The notes: a model not told the origin generated them from the sequence alone. A stretch of DNA of 18,710 nt from Phyllobacteriaceae bacterium (GCA_024645155.1 JAHEGF010000035.1:1-18710), one strand, 5' to 3'; shown: positions 1 through 8,017, counted from the stretch's first letter. Numbers and translations: made by a program.

Positions 1-42
1 CCAATCTGGTGAATTGAGCCCGGTGTACCAGCCCGCCGGTTG

Positions 43-1575
43 TCAGCCGTGGCGCCGCATGGCGTCCCTCACCTCATCAAGATCGACCGGCTGGTCCGGA
101 ATCTGCACCGAAAACACGGTGTGACCGCCGGTGCTTTCGACCAACTTGATGGCGCCACCATGGGCGCGTACCAGTTCAAGGGCAATCGCCAAACCCAAGC
201 CCGTTCCGCCGCTGCGCGCCGAACCCCGGAAAGCCGCAAACAAATTCTCACGCGCTTTTTTCGGCAACCCGGGACCAGTGTCGGTTACCAGGATTTCAAC
301 GACAGACCCCTCCCTTTTGGCCGAAACCGTCAATCGCCGGACCAAAACGGTACTTCGATCCGCAGTCATCGCCTGGATGGAATTACGACAAAGGTTCGTC
401 AGCACCCGGAACAACTGCTCGTTGTCGGCATCGACTTCGAAATCCGGATCAACAGAATTGGCAAACTCGATACTTGTCGCTTCCGGTTGGCCGAGCATAC
501 CAAAAACCTCATCGACGAGATTGCATAGCCTCAATCGGCGGCGGGACGGTGGCGCTTCCTGGGTCCGGCCATAGGCAAGCACACCTTCCGTGTACCCGAC
601 AGCTCGATCCAGAGTGCGAACGAGTTTTGGCGCAAAACTTTGAACCATCGGGTCTTTTACACGAGCCAGCCGGTCGGACATCAATTGTGCCGAAGCCAAG
701 ATGTTTCGCATGTCGTGGTTTATCTTTGATACAGCCAAGCCGAGATCAGCCAATCGCTTCTGCTCGCCCAAAGTCTCGTGCAGATGCTGCTGCATGGCCG
801 AAAGCTCCCGTTCGGCAACACCTATTTCATCGCCACGCTGCTCTGGCACGATAATCCGGCTGGGATCATCGGGCGCCGCACCAAACGCCAGCATACTTCG
901 CGTCATCTCGCGAATGGGCCGGATGAGGATACGGTTGAGCACGGCAAACACGAGCCCAGCGGTGATCAGGGAAATGATCAATGACAACACTGCCACGTTC
1001 CGTGAGTAAATCAGCATGGCGTTGCGAAGGCCGTTGCTCGGCACAACAAGTTCAAAAATGCGGTTGTCAGCGCCAACCGGCCCATATACGCGAAGGATTT
1101 TGCCGTTGCCGCTTGTCATGGTCTTTAGCGCATCGCGCATGGCATCAAAGGTGCCGATATTTGCAAGATCAATGTGTTCGTCAACCGTTGGCGGCATTTC
1201 CGAAACCACCAGCATTCGGGAAATACCCGCATCACGGACAGCAATTGCCTTGGCATCGGTTGCCATGAGGATCTCGTTTTGAACCTTGCGCGACAATCCA
1301 CCCAGTTCCGGTTGGGACAGGACAATGCCTGCCGCTGCAGCTGTGTGGAGATGATCCTCAAGCCAGCGAATACGGAAATTGGCAACAGACGGGAAAAATA
1401 TCAGGACTTCGGCGAGCAGAACAAACAACACGGTAAGCACGAGCAACTTGCCCGACAATCCGCGGGCCAGCGGCACTTTGTCCTGTGCATGTGCCGGGAC
1501 TCCGGTTTCAAGCCGCCCTTTATGCTGATCAGGTGTGTTCAGCTTCAGTTCCTCCGGTCCCGATACGGTTGCCAC
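43..1575 (-). CDS. Transmembrane sensor histidine kinase (orphan in this window)
   Basis: Predicted 510-residue inner-membrane sensor kinase that autophosphorylates on His in response to an unknown signal. Visible order: TM1 about residues 44-62, an extracytoplasmic sensor of about 125 residues with no domain I recognise, TM2 about 194-214, a HAMP-like linker (215-268), a dimerisation/phosphoacceptor helix with KINHDMRN (His287), then an HATPase_c domain. That domain has an N-box (NLCRNSIQAM, Asn398), G1 (TDTGPGLP, 431-438) and G2 (GGTGLGLA, 456-463), so all catalytic boxes are intact. The start is GTG with a poor ribosome-binding site; no better in-frame start precedes TM1. It is last in a minus-strand set, 18 bp after the oxidoreductase stop, so probably co-transcribed with it. 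No response regulator is adjacent inside the window; one may lie beyond the left edge. The kinase call is firm; signal and partner are unknown. Confidence 0.93.
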   Translation of the reverse strand: MATVSGPEELKLNTPDQHKGRLETGVPAHAQDKVPLARGLSGKLLVLTVLFVLLAEVLIFFPSVANFRIRWLEDHLHTAAAAGIVLSQPELGGLSRKVQNEILMATDAKAIAVRDAGISRMLVVSEMPPTVDEHIDLANIGTFDAMRDALKTMTSGNGKILRVYGPVGADNRIFELVVPSNGLRNAMLIYSRNVAVLSLIISLITAGLVFAVLNRILIRPIREMTRSMLAFGAAPDDPSRIIVPEQRGDEIGVAERELSAMQQHLHETLGEQKRLADLGLAVSKINHDMRNILASAQLMSDRLARVKDPMVQSFAPKLVRTLDRAVGYTEGVLAYGRTQEAPPSRRRLRLCNLVDEVFGMLGQPEATSIEFANSVDPDFEVDADNEQLFRVLTNLCRNSIQAMTADRSTVLVRRLTVSAKREGSVVEILVTDTGPGLPKKARENLFAAFRGSARSGGTGLGLAIALELVRAHGGAIKLVESTGGHTVFSVQIPDQPVDLDEVRDAMRRHG

Positions 1576-1593
1576 ACCCGCACTATGCCACAG

Positions 1594-3021
1594 TCACCCG
1601 AACTTGCGTAGAAAACCTATCACTTTCCTTACCAGCGGTTTCGAAGTCTTGGGTATAAAATAGGTGATCGCAGCCCGTTTTCCTATTTCCGACATGGTCG
1701 GATAGGGCGGAACAAATCCTGTGACATCGCGCACTGACATCGATTTGGACAACGCCAGAGTCCACAGACTGATCATTTCGCCGGCATTGGCCCCGGCAAT
1801 TGTCACGCCGAGGATACGGCCCTTGCGGTCTGTGACCATTTTGATCAGACCGTCGGTCTTACGTTCCGCCTGGGCACGATCATTTTCCGCATACGGCCAA
1901 CGCAACACGTTGATCTGTTTATGTTTTTCCAGAGCTTCCTGTTCTATCAGACCCACATGAGCCAGTTCGGGATCGGTGAAAGTCACCCACGGTATGGCAC
2001 TGGTGTCCACGCGGACCGGCAGCCGAAAAAGAATTGACCGAATAACCAGCCCTGCGTGATAACCAGCGACATGGGTGAATTGCAGGCCGCCGGCCACATC
2101 GCCTACTGCAAACACCTTGCGATTTGACGTTCTGAGACCGGAATCGACCTTGATACCACGACGGTCAAATTTAATGCCGGCATTTTCAAGACCAATGCCT
2201 TCAACATTTGCCGATCGTCCCACTGCGATCAAAATGTGGCTGCCATCCACACTGGCCGGACCTTCGCCGGTCTCGTAATAGACTCTTACACCGCTCTTTC
2301 CGGAGCGCTCAACACTCGTAACCTTGCTGTGTTCCCTGATCGCGATCCCCTCACGGCGCAACCTGGCCAGAACGATTGCCGCAACTTCCGGGTCATCCTT
2401 GCCCATCGCCTTGAGGGCTTCAATCACTGTCACCTGTGCGCCAAGGCGCTGATGGGCTTGTGCCATCTCCATGCCGATCGGCCCGCCACCGACAATGATC
2501 AGGTGCCGGGGTTTGCGGGTTTGCTCGAAGATCGTTTCATTTGTCAGGTACTCGATCGATTCGAGCCCGCTGATTGGCGGCACGAACGGTGATGAGCCGG
2601 TAGCCACAACAAAACGCCTGGCCCTTATCTCAAAGTCTCCCGCCACCAGTGTCTTGCGGTCCTTGAACCGGCCTGCTGCCTGAATAACATGGACGCCCAT
2701 AGCGGTGAACCGCTCCACGGAATCATTCGGCCGTATCGCTCCGATGACACTTTGGATATGGTCATGAACCTTGCGAAAATTTACCGATGGCTCAACGTCC
2801 GCTATGCCGAAATTTTCGCCATGGCGCAGCGCGTTAGCGTGTTTGGCGGCTGCAAGCATGGCCTTTGAAGGAACGCAACCATAATTCAGGCAATCACCTC
2901 CCATTTTGCCCTTCTCGACCAGGACTACCGGCACGCCGAATGCAGCGGCGGCAGCAGCAACCGAAAGACCTCCCGACCCGGCGCCGATGACGCAGATATC
3001 CGGTGTGAGTAAATTCGCCAT
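1594..3021 (-). CDS. Mercuric-reductase-like FAD/NAD(P)-dependent disulfide oxidoreductase
   Basis: 475-residue class I pyridine nucleotide-disulfide oxidoreductase, probably cytosolic and homodimeric. Visible: FAD-binding GAGSGG (13-18), redox disulfide in GGDCLNYGCVPSKA (Cys44, Cys49), NAD(P)-binding GGGPIGME (178-185), second FAD motif AVGDVAGG (305-312), and a C-terminal dimerisation domain. In lipoamide dehydrogenase the C-terminal active site carries a His-Glu pair (HPTxxE); here the equivalent is YPTMSE (440-445), with Tyr in place of His. The C-terminal Cys pair and N-terminal metal-binding domain of true MerA are absent. It is therefore neither a 2-oxoacid dehydrogenase E3 nor a demonstrated mercuric reductase; the substrate is unknown. 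It sits between the TVP38 membrane protein (45 bp upstream) and the histidine kinase (18 bp downstream). The family call is firm, the specificity open. Confidence 0.93.
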   Translation of the reverse strand: MANLLTPDICVIGAGSGGLSVAAAAAAFGVPVVLVEKGKMGGDCLNYGCVPSKAMLAAAKHANALRHGENFGIADVEPSVNFRKVHDHIQSVIGAIRPNDSVERFTAMGVHVIQAAGRFKDRKTLVAGDFEIRARRFVVATGSSPFVPPISGLESIEYLTNETIFEQTRKPRHLIIVGGGPIGMEMAQAHQRLGAQVTVIEALKAMGKDDPEVAAIVLARLRREGIAIREHSKVTSVERSGKSGVRVYYETGEGPASVDGSHILIAVGRSANVEGIGLENAGIKFDRRGIKVDSGLRTSNRKVFAVGDVAGGLQFTHVAGYHAGLVIRSILFRLPVRVDTSAIPWVTFTDPELAHVGLIEQEALEKHKQINVLRWPYAENDRAQAERKTDGLIKMVTDRKGRILGVTIAGANAGEMISLWTLALSKSMSVRDVTGFVPPYPTMSEIGKRAAITYFIPKTSKPLVRKVIGFLRKFG

Positions 3022-3066
3022 TGCAATACCTTCAAGAATATGGCGCTGGCGCAGGTCTGCGGGTAC

Positions 3067-3837
3067 CTACATGTTGCGCTTGCGGATTTTCTTAACAATT
3101 ACCGGCATCGCGGCCACCAGTGCAAGAGCACCAAAAGCTATGGTGATATCCCGCGTGACGAGGTCTGCAACAGCAATGTCTCTCCCGGCATCCTTCGCTG
3201 CCATGATGACACTATCGACACCTTGACCAAGATAGGCATAGGCATAGGTGCCCGGCAATATTCCGAGAAATGTAGCAGCGACATAGATACGGGTCGGAAT
3301 ATTAAAAAATGCCGGGGCGATATTGATCAGCCAGAACGGAAAGATCGGGGCAAGACGCAACACGAAAAGATAGTTGAATGCATCCTCCCGAAAGCCATCC
3401 GCCATGGCGGAGAGGCGGCCACCAACCTTTTCGCGGAAAAAGTCGGCGAACGCAAAGCGTGCCGCCAGGAACAATAATGTCGCACCAACGGTGGCAGCAA
3501 AGGCTACCACCGTGCCGGCTATAAACCAGCCAAACAGGAAGCCGGCAAAAATCGTGAGAATTGACGCCGCAGGAAAGGAAAAGGCAACTGCAAGTACATA
3601 GACGAAAAAGAAGGTTGCAAGCGACAGGGCGAAATTGTCTGCCACATAGGTCTTTAGCTGGGTTCTGCTCGCGGCAAGAAAATCCAGCGACAGAAATTCA
3701 TGAAGACCTATGGCGTAACCGAATGCCAGACCGGCAAAGACAATACCTATCGGAACAAAGCGCGTGAGCCGAAATTGGCTGTCTTCTCTCCCGTCTGGAT
3801 TGCCTCCGTGCTCCACAGCCGCCTTCTCAAAAGTCAT
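3067..3837 (-). CDS. TVP38/TMEM64 (DedA/VTT-superfamily) membrane protein
   Basis: 256-residue polytopic inner-membrane protein. After a hydrophilic N-terminus there is a TM segment at about 27-45, then the family core (about 70-200). The core includes the glycine-rich stretch FAGFLFGWFIAGTVVAF, an FLAARFAF segment, and the conserved re-entrant-type motif LRLAPIFPFWLINIAPAFF, followed by further hydrophobic helices and a basic C-terminus (KKIRKRN). The wider VTT/DedA superfamily is linked to lipid scrambling and membrane homeostasis; the function of this subfamily is not settled. Its ATG overlaps the stop of the upstream DUF547 gene by 11 bp, which argues for translational coupling. It lies next to a disulfide oxidoreductase, a pairing that recurs in bacteria and suggests membrane-associated redox work (inference). 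Confidence 0.9.
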   Translation of the reverse strand: MTFEKAAVEHGGNPDGREDSQFRLTRFVPIGIVFAGLAFGYAIGLHEFLSLDFLAASRTQLKTYVADNFALSLATFFFVYVLAVAFSFPAASILTIFAGFLFGWFIAGTVVAFAATVGATLLFLAARFAFADFFREKVGGRLSAMADGFREDAFNYLFVLRLAPIFPFWLINIAPAFFNIPTRIYVAATFLGILPGTYAYAYLGQGVDSVIMAAKDAGRDIAVADLVTRDITIAFGALALVAAMPVIVKKIRKRNM

Positions 3838-4642
3838 TCAAGGTCCAATCATAAACATAACCGGAAATCCTGCCAGCGCCGATATCGGATTGAAGTTCTG
3901 AATCGGCAAACTTGCTCCAGTGTTCCTTCAGCCTTTCCGTTCGGCCGAAATCCGACGCATACCACCTGTATATTTTTGAAACGGTAAGATTTTCCCCATC
4001 GGCGTCGATCCCGCGTTTGTGATTTACATAAGCAACCGCATTTTCCCACATCAACGCCTCAAGGTTCGCCGCCGTGTAGGCTTCCATAGCGAGGTTCGGG
4101 CACGAGTAGGACGCACAATTGAGCGCATAGTGGCTCATCGGATCCCGAAAAATTACGCGTATGATATCGTGCTCGATATCATCAAGTGACAACCGCGATC
4201 CCTCAATGGCAGTAATCTTTTTTGACCAGGGGCCCGAACCGAACAATCCGCCGCCGCCAAGATTGATTTTCTTGATGGAACTGACCGGGAAATGATCCGC
4301 AACAATATCAAGCGTCTTTGCGTTATAGAGATTGATCCAGAATGCGTAGGCACCAGGAGTGGAAAAAGATGAGGGTGATTGCTGCTCGAGGAACGCGAGA
4401 TAGGCTTTCAAAATCCGATGATTGCCTTTCAATGCCCGATAGTCGACGCGATTGTAGCCGAACCCGTCGGGCCTAACGATCTTTTTCAGCAGAGCATCAA
4501 ATTCCGCATGGCTGACATCACCGGAACCCGAGGGTGCAAACTCCCGAAGACCGCCAGCCATCACTCTGATCACGGGCAACGCCAATACAGCAGCAGCGCT
4601 GGTTCCAATCAGCATCATGTTTCTTCTGGAAATATTTGTCAT
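3827..4642 (-). CDS. DUF547 protein with twin-arginine signal
   Basis: About 271 residues from the preferred ATG at 4642, which has GGAA at a suitable distance upstream; an in-frame start at 4681 would add 13 residues before the signal. The N-terminus MTNISRRNMM followed by a hydrophobic run to about residue 29 is a good Tat-type signal, implying export in a folded state. The mature part carries DUF547 landmarks: YAFWINLYNAKTLDIV, LDDIEHDIIR and the Cys-containing MSHYALNCASYSCPNL. The biochemical role of DUF547 is not established. It is the first gene of the minus-strand unit and overlaps the TVP38 gene by 11 bp. No Cys follows the signal in lipobox context, so it is probably soluble or TM-anchored rather than a lipoprotein. 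The family call is strong, the function unknown. Confidence 0.9.
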   Translation of the reverse strand: MTNISRRNMMLIGTSAAAVLALPVIRVMAGGLREFAPSGSGDVSHAEFDALLKKIVRPDGFGYNRVDYRALKGNHRILKAYLAFLEQQSPSSFSTPGAYAFWINLYNAKTLDIVADHFPVSSIKKINLGGGGLFGSGPWSKKITAIEGSRLSLDDIEHDIIRVIFRDPMSHYALNCASYSCPNLAMEAYTAANLEALMWENAVAYVNHKRGIDADGENLTVSKIYRWYASDFGRTERLKEHWSKFADSELQSDIGAGRISGYVYDWTLNDF

Positions 4643-4946
4643 CAATGGTTCCGCGTTTGCCCTAACTTGCAAATGCTGCAAACCTAGCGGTAAAACAAGG
4701 CGTACAGGTCGATCTCACTGCCTTTTGACCGCACTGGTGAAATGCCTCACATGTCCGTGATTGAAATCGCGGGATTACACTGGCGGGGCAACGACAATCA
4801 GCCCGATTGACTTTCGGCAGGGCTATTCCTATAAGCCCGCCAAACCGTTGTTTGCCTGATGTACGGCACTATTTATCAAACGCGGAACAAACGCTCCTGT
4901 GTGACAAACAGACCCAAGAAGGGCCGCACTCCGCGGTATCAAACAA
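4643..4946. other. Divergent intergenic region between DUF547 gene and rpmH
   Basis: About 300 bp separating the minus-strand DUF547 unit from the plus-strand rpmH unit. Its right half holds a strong sigma70-like promoter for rpmH and a leader of roughly 105 nt. The left half should contain the promoter of the DUF547 unit, but I see no convincing -35/-10 pair on the minus strand. No small ORF with a credible ribosome-binding site, no structured RNA and no DnaA-box cluster was recognised. Confidence 0.6.
4807..4835 (+). promoter_or_regulatory. Sigma70-type promoter for the rpmH-rnpA-yidC unit
   Basis: TTGACT (4807-4812), a 17-base spacer and TATAAG (4830-4835) match the housekeeping consensus closely. 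The transcription start would be near 4842, giving an untranslated leader of about 105 nt before rpmH. A short inverted repeat, GGGCT (4820-4824) and AGCCC (4834-4838), brackets and overlaps the -10 box. Strength is inferred from the match to consensus only. Confidence 0.75.
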
Positions 4947-5081
4947 ATGAAGCGCACCTATCAACCATCCAAACTTGTCCGCAAACGCCGGCATGGTTTC
5001 CGTTCCCGCATTGCTACGGCAGGTGGCCGCAAAGTCATTGCCCGCCGCCGTGCCAAGGGCCGCAAGGTTCTGTCGGCATAA
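4947..5081 (+). CDS. rpmH: 50S ribosomal protein L34
   Basis: 44-residue, very basic protein of the large ribosomal subunit. It starts MKRTYQPSKLVRKRRHGF and contains RIATAGGRKVIARRRAKGRK, ending KVLSA, which is the full L34 signature at the usual length for the family. L34 binds 23S rRNA and is added during 50S assembly. The ATG follows an AT-rich stretch without a strong Shine-Dalgarno, but the length and N-terminus fix the start. It is directly followed by rnpA, the near-universal bacterial pairing, and sits about 105 nt downstream of a consensus-like promoter. Confidence 0.98.
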   Translation: MKRTYQPSKLVRKRRHGFRSRIATAGGRKVIARRRAKGRKVLSA

Positions 5082-5103
5082 TTGTTGGACAAGCCGGTAA
5101 ACC

Positions 5104-5484
5104 GTGATGCCGGATAACCCGAAATCAGATGTCGGCCGAATTACGAAACGATCCGAGTTTCTGGCGGTTCAGCGCGGCGACCGGTTGCGCGGCCGGTTTT
5201 TCCTGTTGGAAATAGGCAATCGGGGCGACGATGCCGCTCCGCGCGTCGGTTTTACGGTCACTCGAAAGCAGGGCAATGCCGTGGAAAGGAACCGTATCCG
5301 GCGCAGATTGCGCGAAGTGGTGAGAAACACCGGTGCGCGTGACATGTGCGCCGGGAATGACTATGTCATCGTTGGCCGCCGCGAGATTCTTGCAGCGTCA
5401 TTTGAGGATTTGAATGCGGAGCTCTCAAGCCGGCTGCGAAACCCGCGTGCCGCAAAAGGGGCAAACAGCCACAAGGCAGTCTGA
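5104..5484 (+). CDS. rnpA: Ribonuclease P protein component
   Basis: 126 residues from a GTG at 5104, or 125 from the adjacent ATG at 5107; the two are indistinguishable by ribosome-binding site. This small basic subunit binds the RNase P RNA and helps process the 5' ends of pre-tRNAs. The family signature GNAVERNRIRRRLREVVR (57-74, including Arg62-Asn63-Arg64) is intact, preceded by the substrate-contacting region FLEI...PRVGFTVTRK. The N-terminal RITKRSEFLAV matches the usual start of the fold. It lies 22 bp after rpmH and one base before yidC, consistent with one operon. Confidence 0.97.
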   Translation: MMPDNPKSDVGRITKRSEFLAVQRGDRLRGRFFLLEIGNRGDDAAPRVGFTVTRKQGNAVERNRIRRRLREVVRNTGARDMCAGNDYVIVGRREILAASFEDLNAELSSRLRNPRAAKGANSHKAV

Positions 5485-5485
5485 A

Positions 5486-7291
5486 ATGGACAATAATCGC
5501 AATTTGTTTCTGACGATCGGGTTATCCGTTCTCATTCTTGCAATGTGGCAGATATTCTACATGAATCCGCGCATTGAAGCGCAACGCGAAGTGGCCCGGA
5601 TTGAAGCGGAAAGAACCGCGGCTTCCACGCAAACGCCTGCCTCAGGGGCACAAGGGACCATTCCTGCCCTGCCCGGGCAAACGGAAGTACCAGGAACCGC
5701 TCCGGCGCAGGCCATACCGAGCAGGTCCGCATCGGTTGCCAACGGCCAGCGGATCAAGATCAACACGCCGGTACTCGATGGTTCGATCAATCTTGCCGGT
5801 GCACGTATCGATGATTTGCGGCTAAAGGATTACCGTACCACGGTAAAGAAGAACTCACCCATTATCGAATTGTTGAATCCGTCCTCTGTTCCAAACGGGT
5901 ATTTCGCAGAAGTGGGTTTTGCAGGCAATGCCACGTCTGGCAATGCGCCGGGCCCGGATACCGTGTGGTCGGCACCGGAAAACTCCGTTCTCACTGAGGA
6001 TACACCGGTGGTGATCAGCTACACCAACGAGAAGGGCATAAAATTCGAGCGCACGATTTCCGTTGATGCTGGTTACATGTTCACATTTTCCGATCGCATT
6101 ACCAATGCTTCGGGTGCGGATGTTTCTTTTTCACCCTATGGCAGGGTTACGCGCTTTCAGAAACCTGAAACCCAGAGCATCTACGTTCTCCATGAGGGTT
6201 TGATCGGATTTACCGGCGAAGAAGGCCTTCAGGAAGTCGACTATTCCGATGTGGAAGACGACAAGCAAGTTGTTCCAGGCAAATCCGAAGACGGCTGGCT
6301 AGGTATCACTGATAAATATTGGGCAGTTGCCCTTGTACCCGCTGCTGGCCGGGAGTTTCAGCCGCGCTACGCCTATTTCAGTGACGACCGTCCAAGGTAC
6401 CAGGTTGACTATCTCGGCGCCCAGATTGGTATCGCAAACGGTGGAAACGCGTCGCTGGTGACACAGGTATTTGCCGGTGCCAAGGAAGTTTCACGAATCG
6501 ATGCTTATCAGACCGACCTGAAAATCCGGGAATTTGACCGCCTGATCGACTGGGGATGGTTCTACTTCATTACCAAACCGCTCTTCTATCTGATCGATTG
6601 GCTTTACAAATTCATCGGCAATTTTGGTATCGCCATTCTCATCACCACCGTCATTGTCAAACTTCTCTTTTTCCCCCTCGCCAACAAGTCCTACGTGTCG
6701 ATGGCGAAGATGAAGAATGTTCAGCCCAAGATGATGGAAATCAGGGAAAAATACGCTGACGACAAGATGAAGCAGCAACAGGCGACGATGGAGCTCTACA
6801 AGAAGGAAAAGATCAATCCGCTTGCGGGCTGCTGGCCGATCCTGATCCAGATCCCGGTTTTCTTTGCCCTGTACAAGGTGCTTTACGTTACCATCGAAAT
6901 GCGCCATGCGCCCTTCTTTGGCTGGATTCAGGATTTGGCAGCACCGGATCCGACCTCCATCTTCAACCTGTTCGGACTGCTTCCATTTGGCGTGCCGGCG
7001 TTCCTGATGATTGGTGTTTGGCCATTGATCATGGGAATTACGATGTTCCTGCAGATGCGCATGAACCCGGCTCCGCCGGATCCCACTCAGGCGATGATCT
7101 TCAACTGGATGCCTGTCGTTTTCACATTCATGCTGGCCACGTTTCCAGCCGGCCTGGTGATCTACTGGGCCTGGAACAATTTCCTGACAATCCTGCAGCA
7201 GGGGTTCATCATGAAGCGGCAGGGCGCCAAGGTTGAGCTTTGGGACAATCTCAGAGGACTGTTCAAAAAGAAGCCGACACCGGCCGAATAG
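5486..7291 (+). CDS. yidC: Membrane protein insertase YidC
   Basis: 601-residue inner-membrane insertase/chaperone that inserts proteins alone or with SecYEG. N-terminal TM at about residues 7-26, an Ala/Pro/Gln-rich linker, a periplasmic P1 beta-domain (roughly 80-340), then the conserved insertase domain from about 350 with five TM segments. The stretch VIVKLLFFPLANKSYVSMAK places Lys392 where E. coli YidC has Arg366 in the hydrophilic groove. Further landmarks are the coiled cytosolic loop (QPKMMEIREKYADDKMKQQ), NPLAGCWPILIQIPVFFALY and the C-terminal WAWNNFLTILQQ. I chose ATG 5486, one base after the rnpA stop; a longer in-frame start at 5414 would overlap rnpA and add residues unlike YidC. 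No yidD is present between rnpA and yidC. Confidence 0.98.
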   Translation: MDNNRNLFLTIGLSVLILAMWQIFYMNPRIEAQREVARIEAERTAASTQTPASGAQGTIPALPGQTEVPGTAPAQAIPSRSASVANGQRIKINTPVLDGSINLAGARIDDLRLKDYRTTVKKNSPIIELLNPSSVPNGYFAEVGFAGNATSGNAPGPDTVWSAPENSVLTEDTPVVISYTNEKGIKFERTISVDAGYMFTFSDRITNASGADVSFSPYGRVTRFQKPETQSIYVLHEGLIGFTGEEGLQEVDYSDVEDDKQVVPGKSEDGWLGITDKYWAVALVPAAGREFQPRYAYFSDDRPRYQVDYLGAQIGIANGGNASLVTQVFAGAKEVSRIDAYQTDLKIREFDRLIDWGWFYFITKPLFYLIDWLYKFIGNFGIAILITTVIVKLLFFPLANKSYVSMAKMKNVQPKMMEIREKYADDKMKQQQATMELYKKEKINPLAGCWPILIQIPVFFALYKVLYVTIEMRHAPFFGWIQDLAAPDPTSIFNLFGLLPFGVPAFLMIGVWPLIMGITMFLQMRMNPAPPDPTQAMIFNWMPVVFTFMLATFPAGLVIYWAWNNFLTILQQGFIMKRQGAKVELWDNLRGLFKKKPTPAE

Positions 7292-7300
7292 GCCCCTGAC

Positions 7301-7939
7301 ATGGTAACCACCCAGATATTTTACCAGCCATGGGTATTTGTCCGTGGTGTGCCTGCCATTAAATTCCTGCCCCCCGAAGGGCCGCCGGAAATCGCATTTG
7401 CAGGGCGCTCCAATGTCGGAAAATCATCCCTTATCAATGCTTTGGTCAACAAGAAGGGGCTTGCGCGCACGTCCAATACTCCCGGAAGGACGCAGGAACT
7501 CAATTTCTTCGTACCGGAAACCACATCCGAAATGGATGGAGAATTGCCGCCAATGGCTATCGTCGACATGCCGGGATACGGATTTGCAAAGGCGCCGAAG
7601 GACCAGGTAGAAAACTGGACCAAACTGGTATTCACCTATCTGCGCGGGCGGGCTACGCTCAAGCGGGTTTACCTGTTGATCGATGCCCGCCACGGGATCA
7701 AGGATATCGACAACAAGGTTCTTGATCTGCTCGACCAGGCAGCCGTCTCCTATCAAATTGTCCTGACCAAATCCGACAAAATCAAAAAGCCGGCGGTTGA
7801 AAAACTGATTGAGGCAACGCGCGGCCGGATCTCTAAAAGGGCTGCTGCCTTTCCCGAAATTCTTGCAACTTCATCGGAAAAATCCGAGGGGGTTGAAGAC
7901 CTGCGCGAGGCGATTATCAAAAGCGTTCGTGCCGGTTAG
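7301..7939 (+). CDS. engB: Ribosome-biogenesis GTPase EngB (YihA/YsxC)
   Basis: 212-residue TRAFAC-class GTPase needed for late 50S assembly and cell division. All G motifs are visible: G1 GRSNVGKS (35-42), G2 region with PGRTQELNFF (61-70), G3 DMPGYGFAKAP (89-99), G4 TKSD (156-159), G5 TSSEK (190-194). The length is normal for the family. It starts 9 bp after yidC, placing it in the same transcription unit, an arrangement common in alphaproteobacteria. Confidence 0.97.
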   Translation: MVTTQIFYQPWVFVRGVPAIKFLPPEGPPEIAFAGRSNVGKSSLINALVNKKGLARTSNTPGRTQELNFFVPETTSEMDGELPPMAIVDMPGYGFAKAPKDQVENWTKLVFTYLRGRATLKRVYLLIDARHGIKDIDNKVLDLLDQAAVSYQIVLTKSDKIKKPAVEKLIEATRGRISKRAAAFPEILATSSEKSEGVEDLREAIIKSVRAG

Positions 7940-7986
7940 GCGGAACAGGCATCAATGACCGGCGGATTCAATTGTACCATTTCATC

Positions 7987-8017
7987 GTCGGCCGATTCAC
8001 GATAGAACGGCGCCGAC
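7987..8017. repeat. Inverted repeat upstream of argB
   Basis: GTCGGC (7987-7992) and GCCGAC (8012-8017) are perfect six-base inverted arms around a 19-base loop, in the 97-bp gap between engB and argB and ending about 20 bp before the argB start. It could be a weak hairpin in the argB leader, or chance. There is no U-tract after it, so it is not a normal terminator. Confidence 0.3.

Noticed and set aside
1594..3021. Calling this gene lpdA (lipoamide dehydrogenase) or merA
   Set aside because: The His of the C-terminal dyad is Tyr, there is no 2-oxoacid dehydrogenase operon, and the MerA N-terminal domain and C-terminal Cys pair are missing.
4643..4946. Possible replication origin, as rpmH lies near dnaA/oriC in many bacteria
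   Set aside because: No TTATCCACA-type DnaA boxes or AT-rich repeats, and no dnaA, dnaN or parAB in the window. In alphaproteobacteria rpmH is often away from the origin.
4859..5107. 82-codon plus-strand open frame across rpmH
   Set aside because: It overlaps rpmH in another frame, has no ribosome-binding site and no recognisable product; rpmH is the real gene here.
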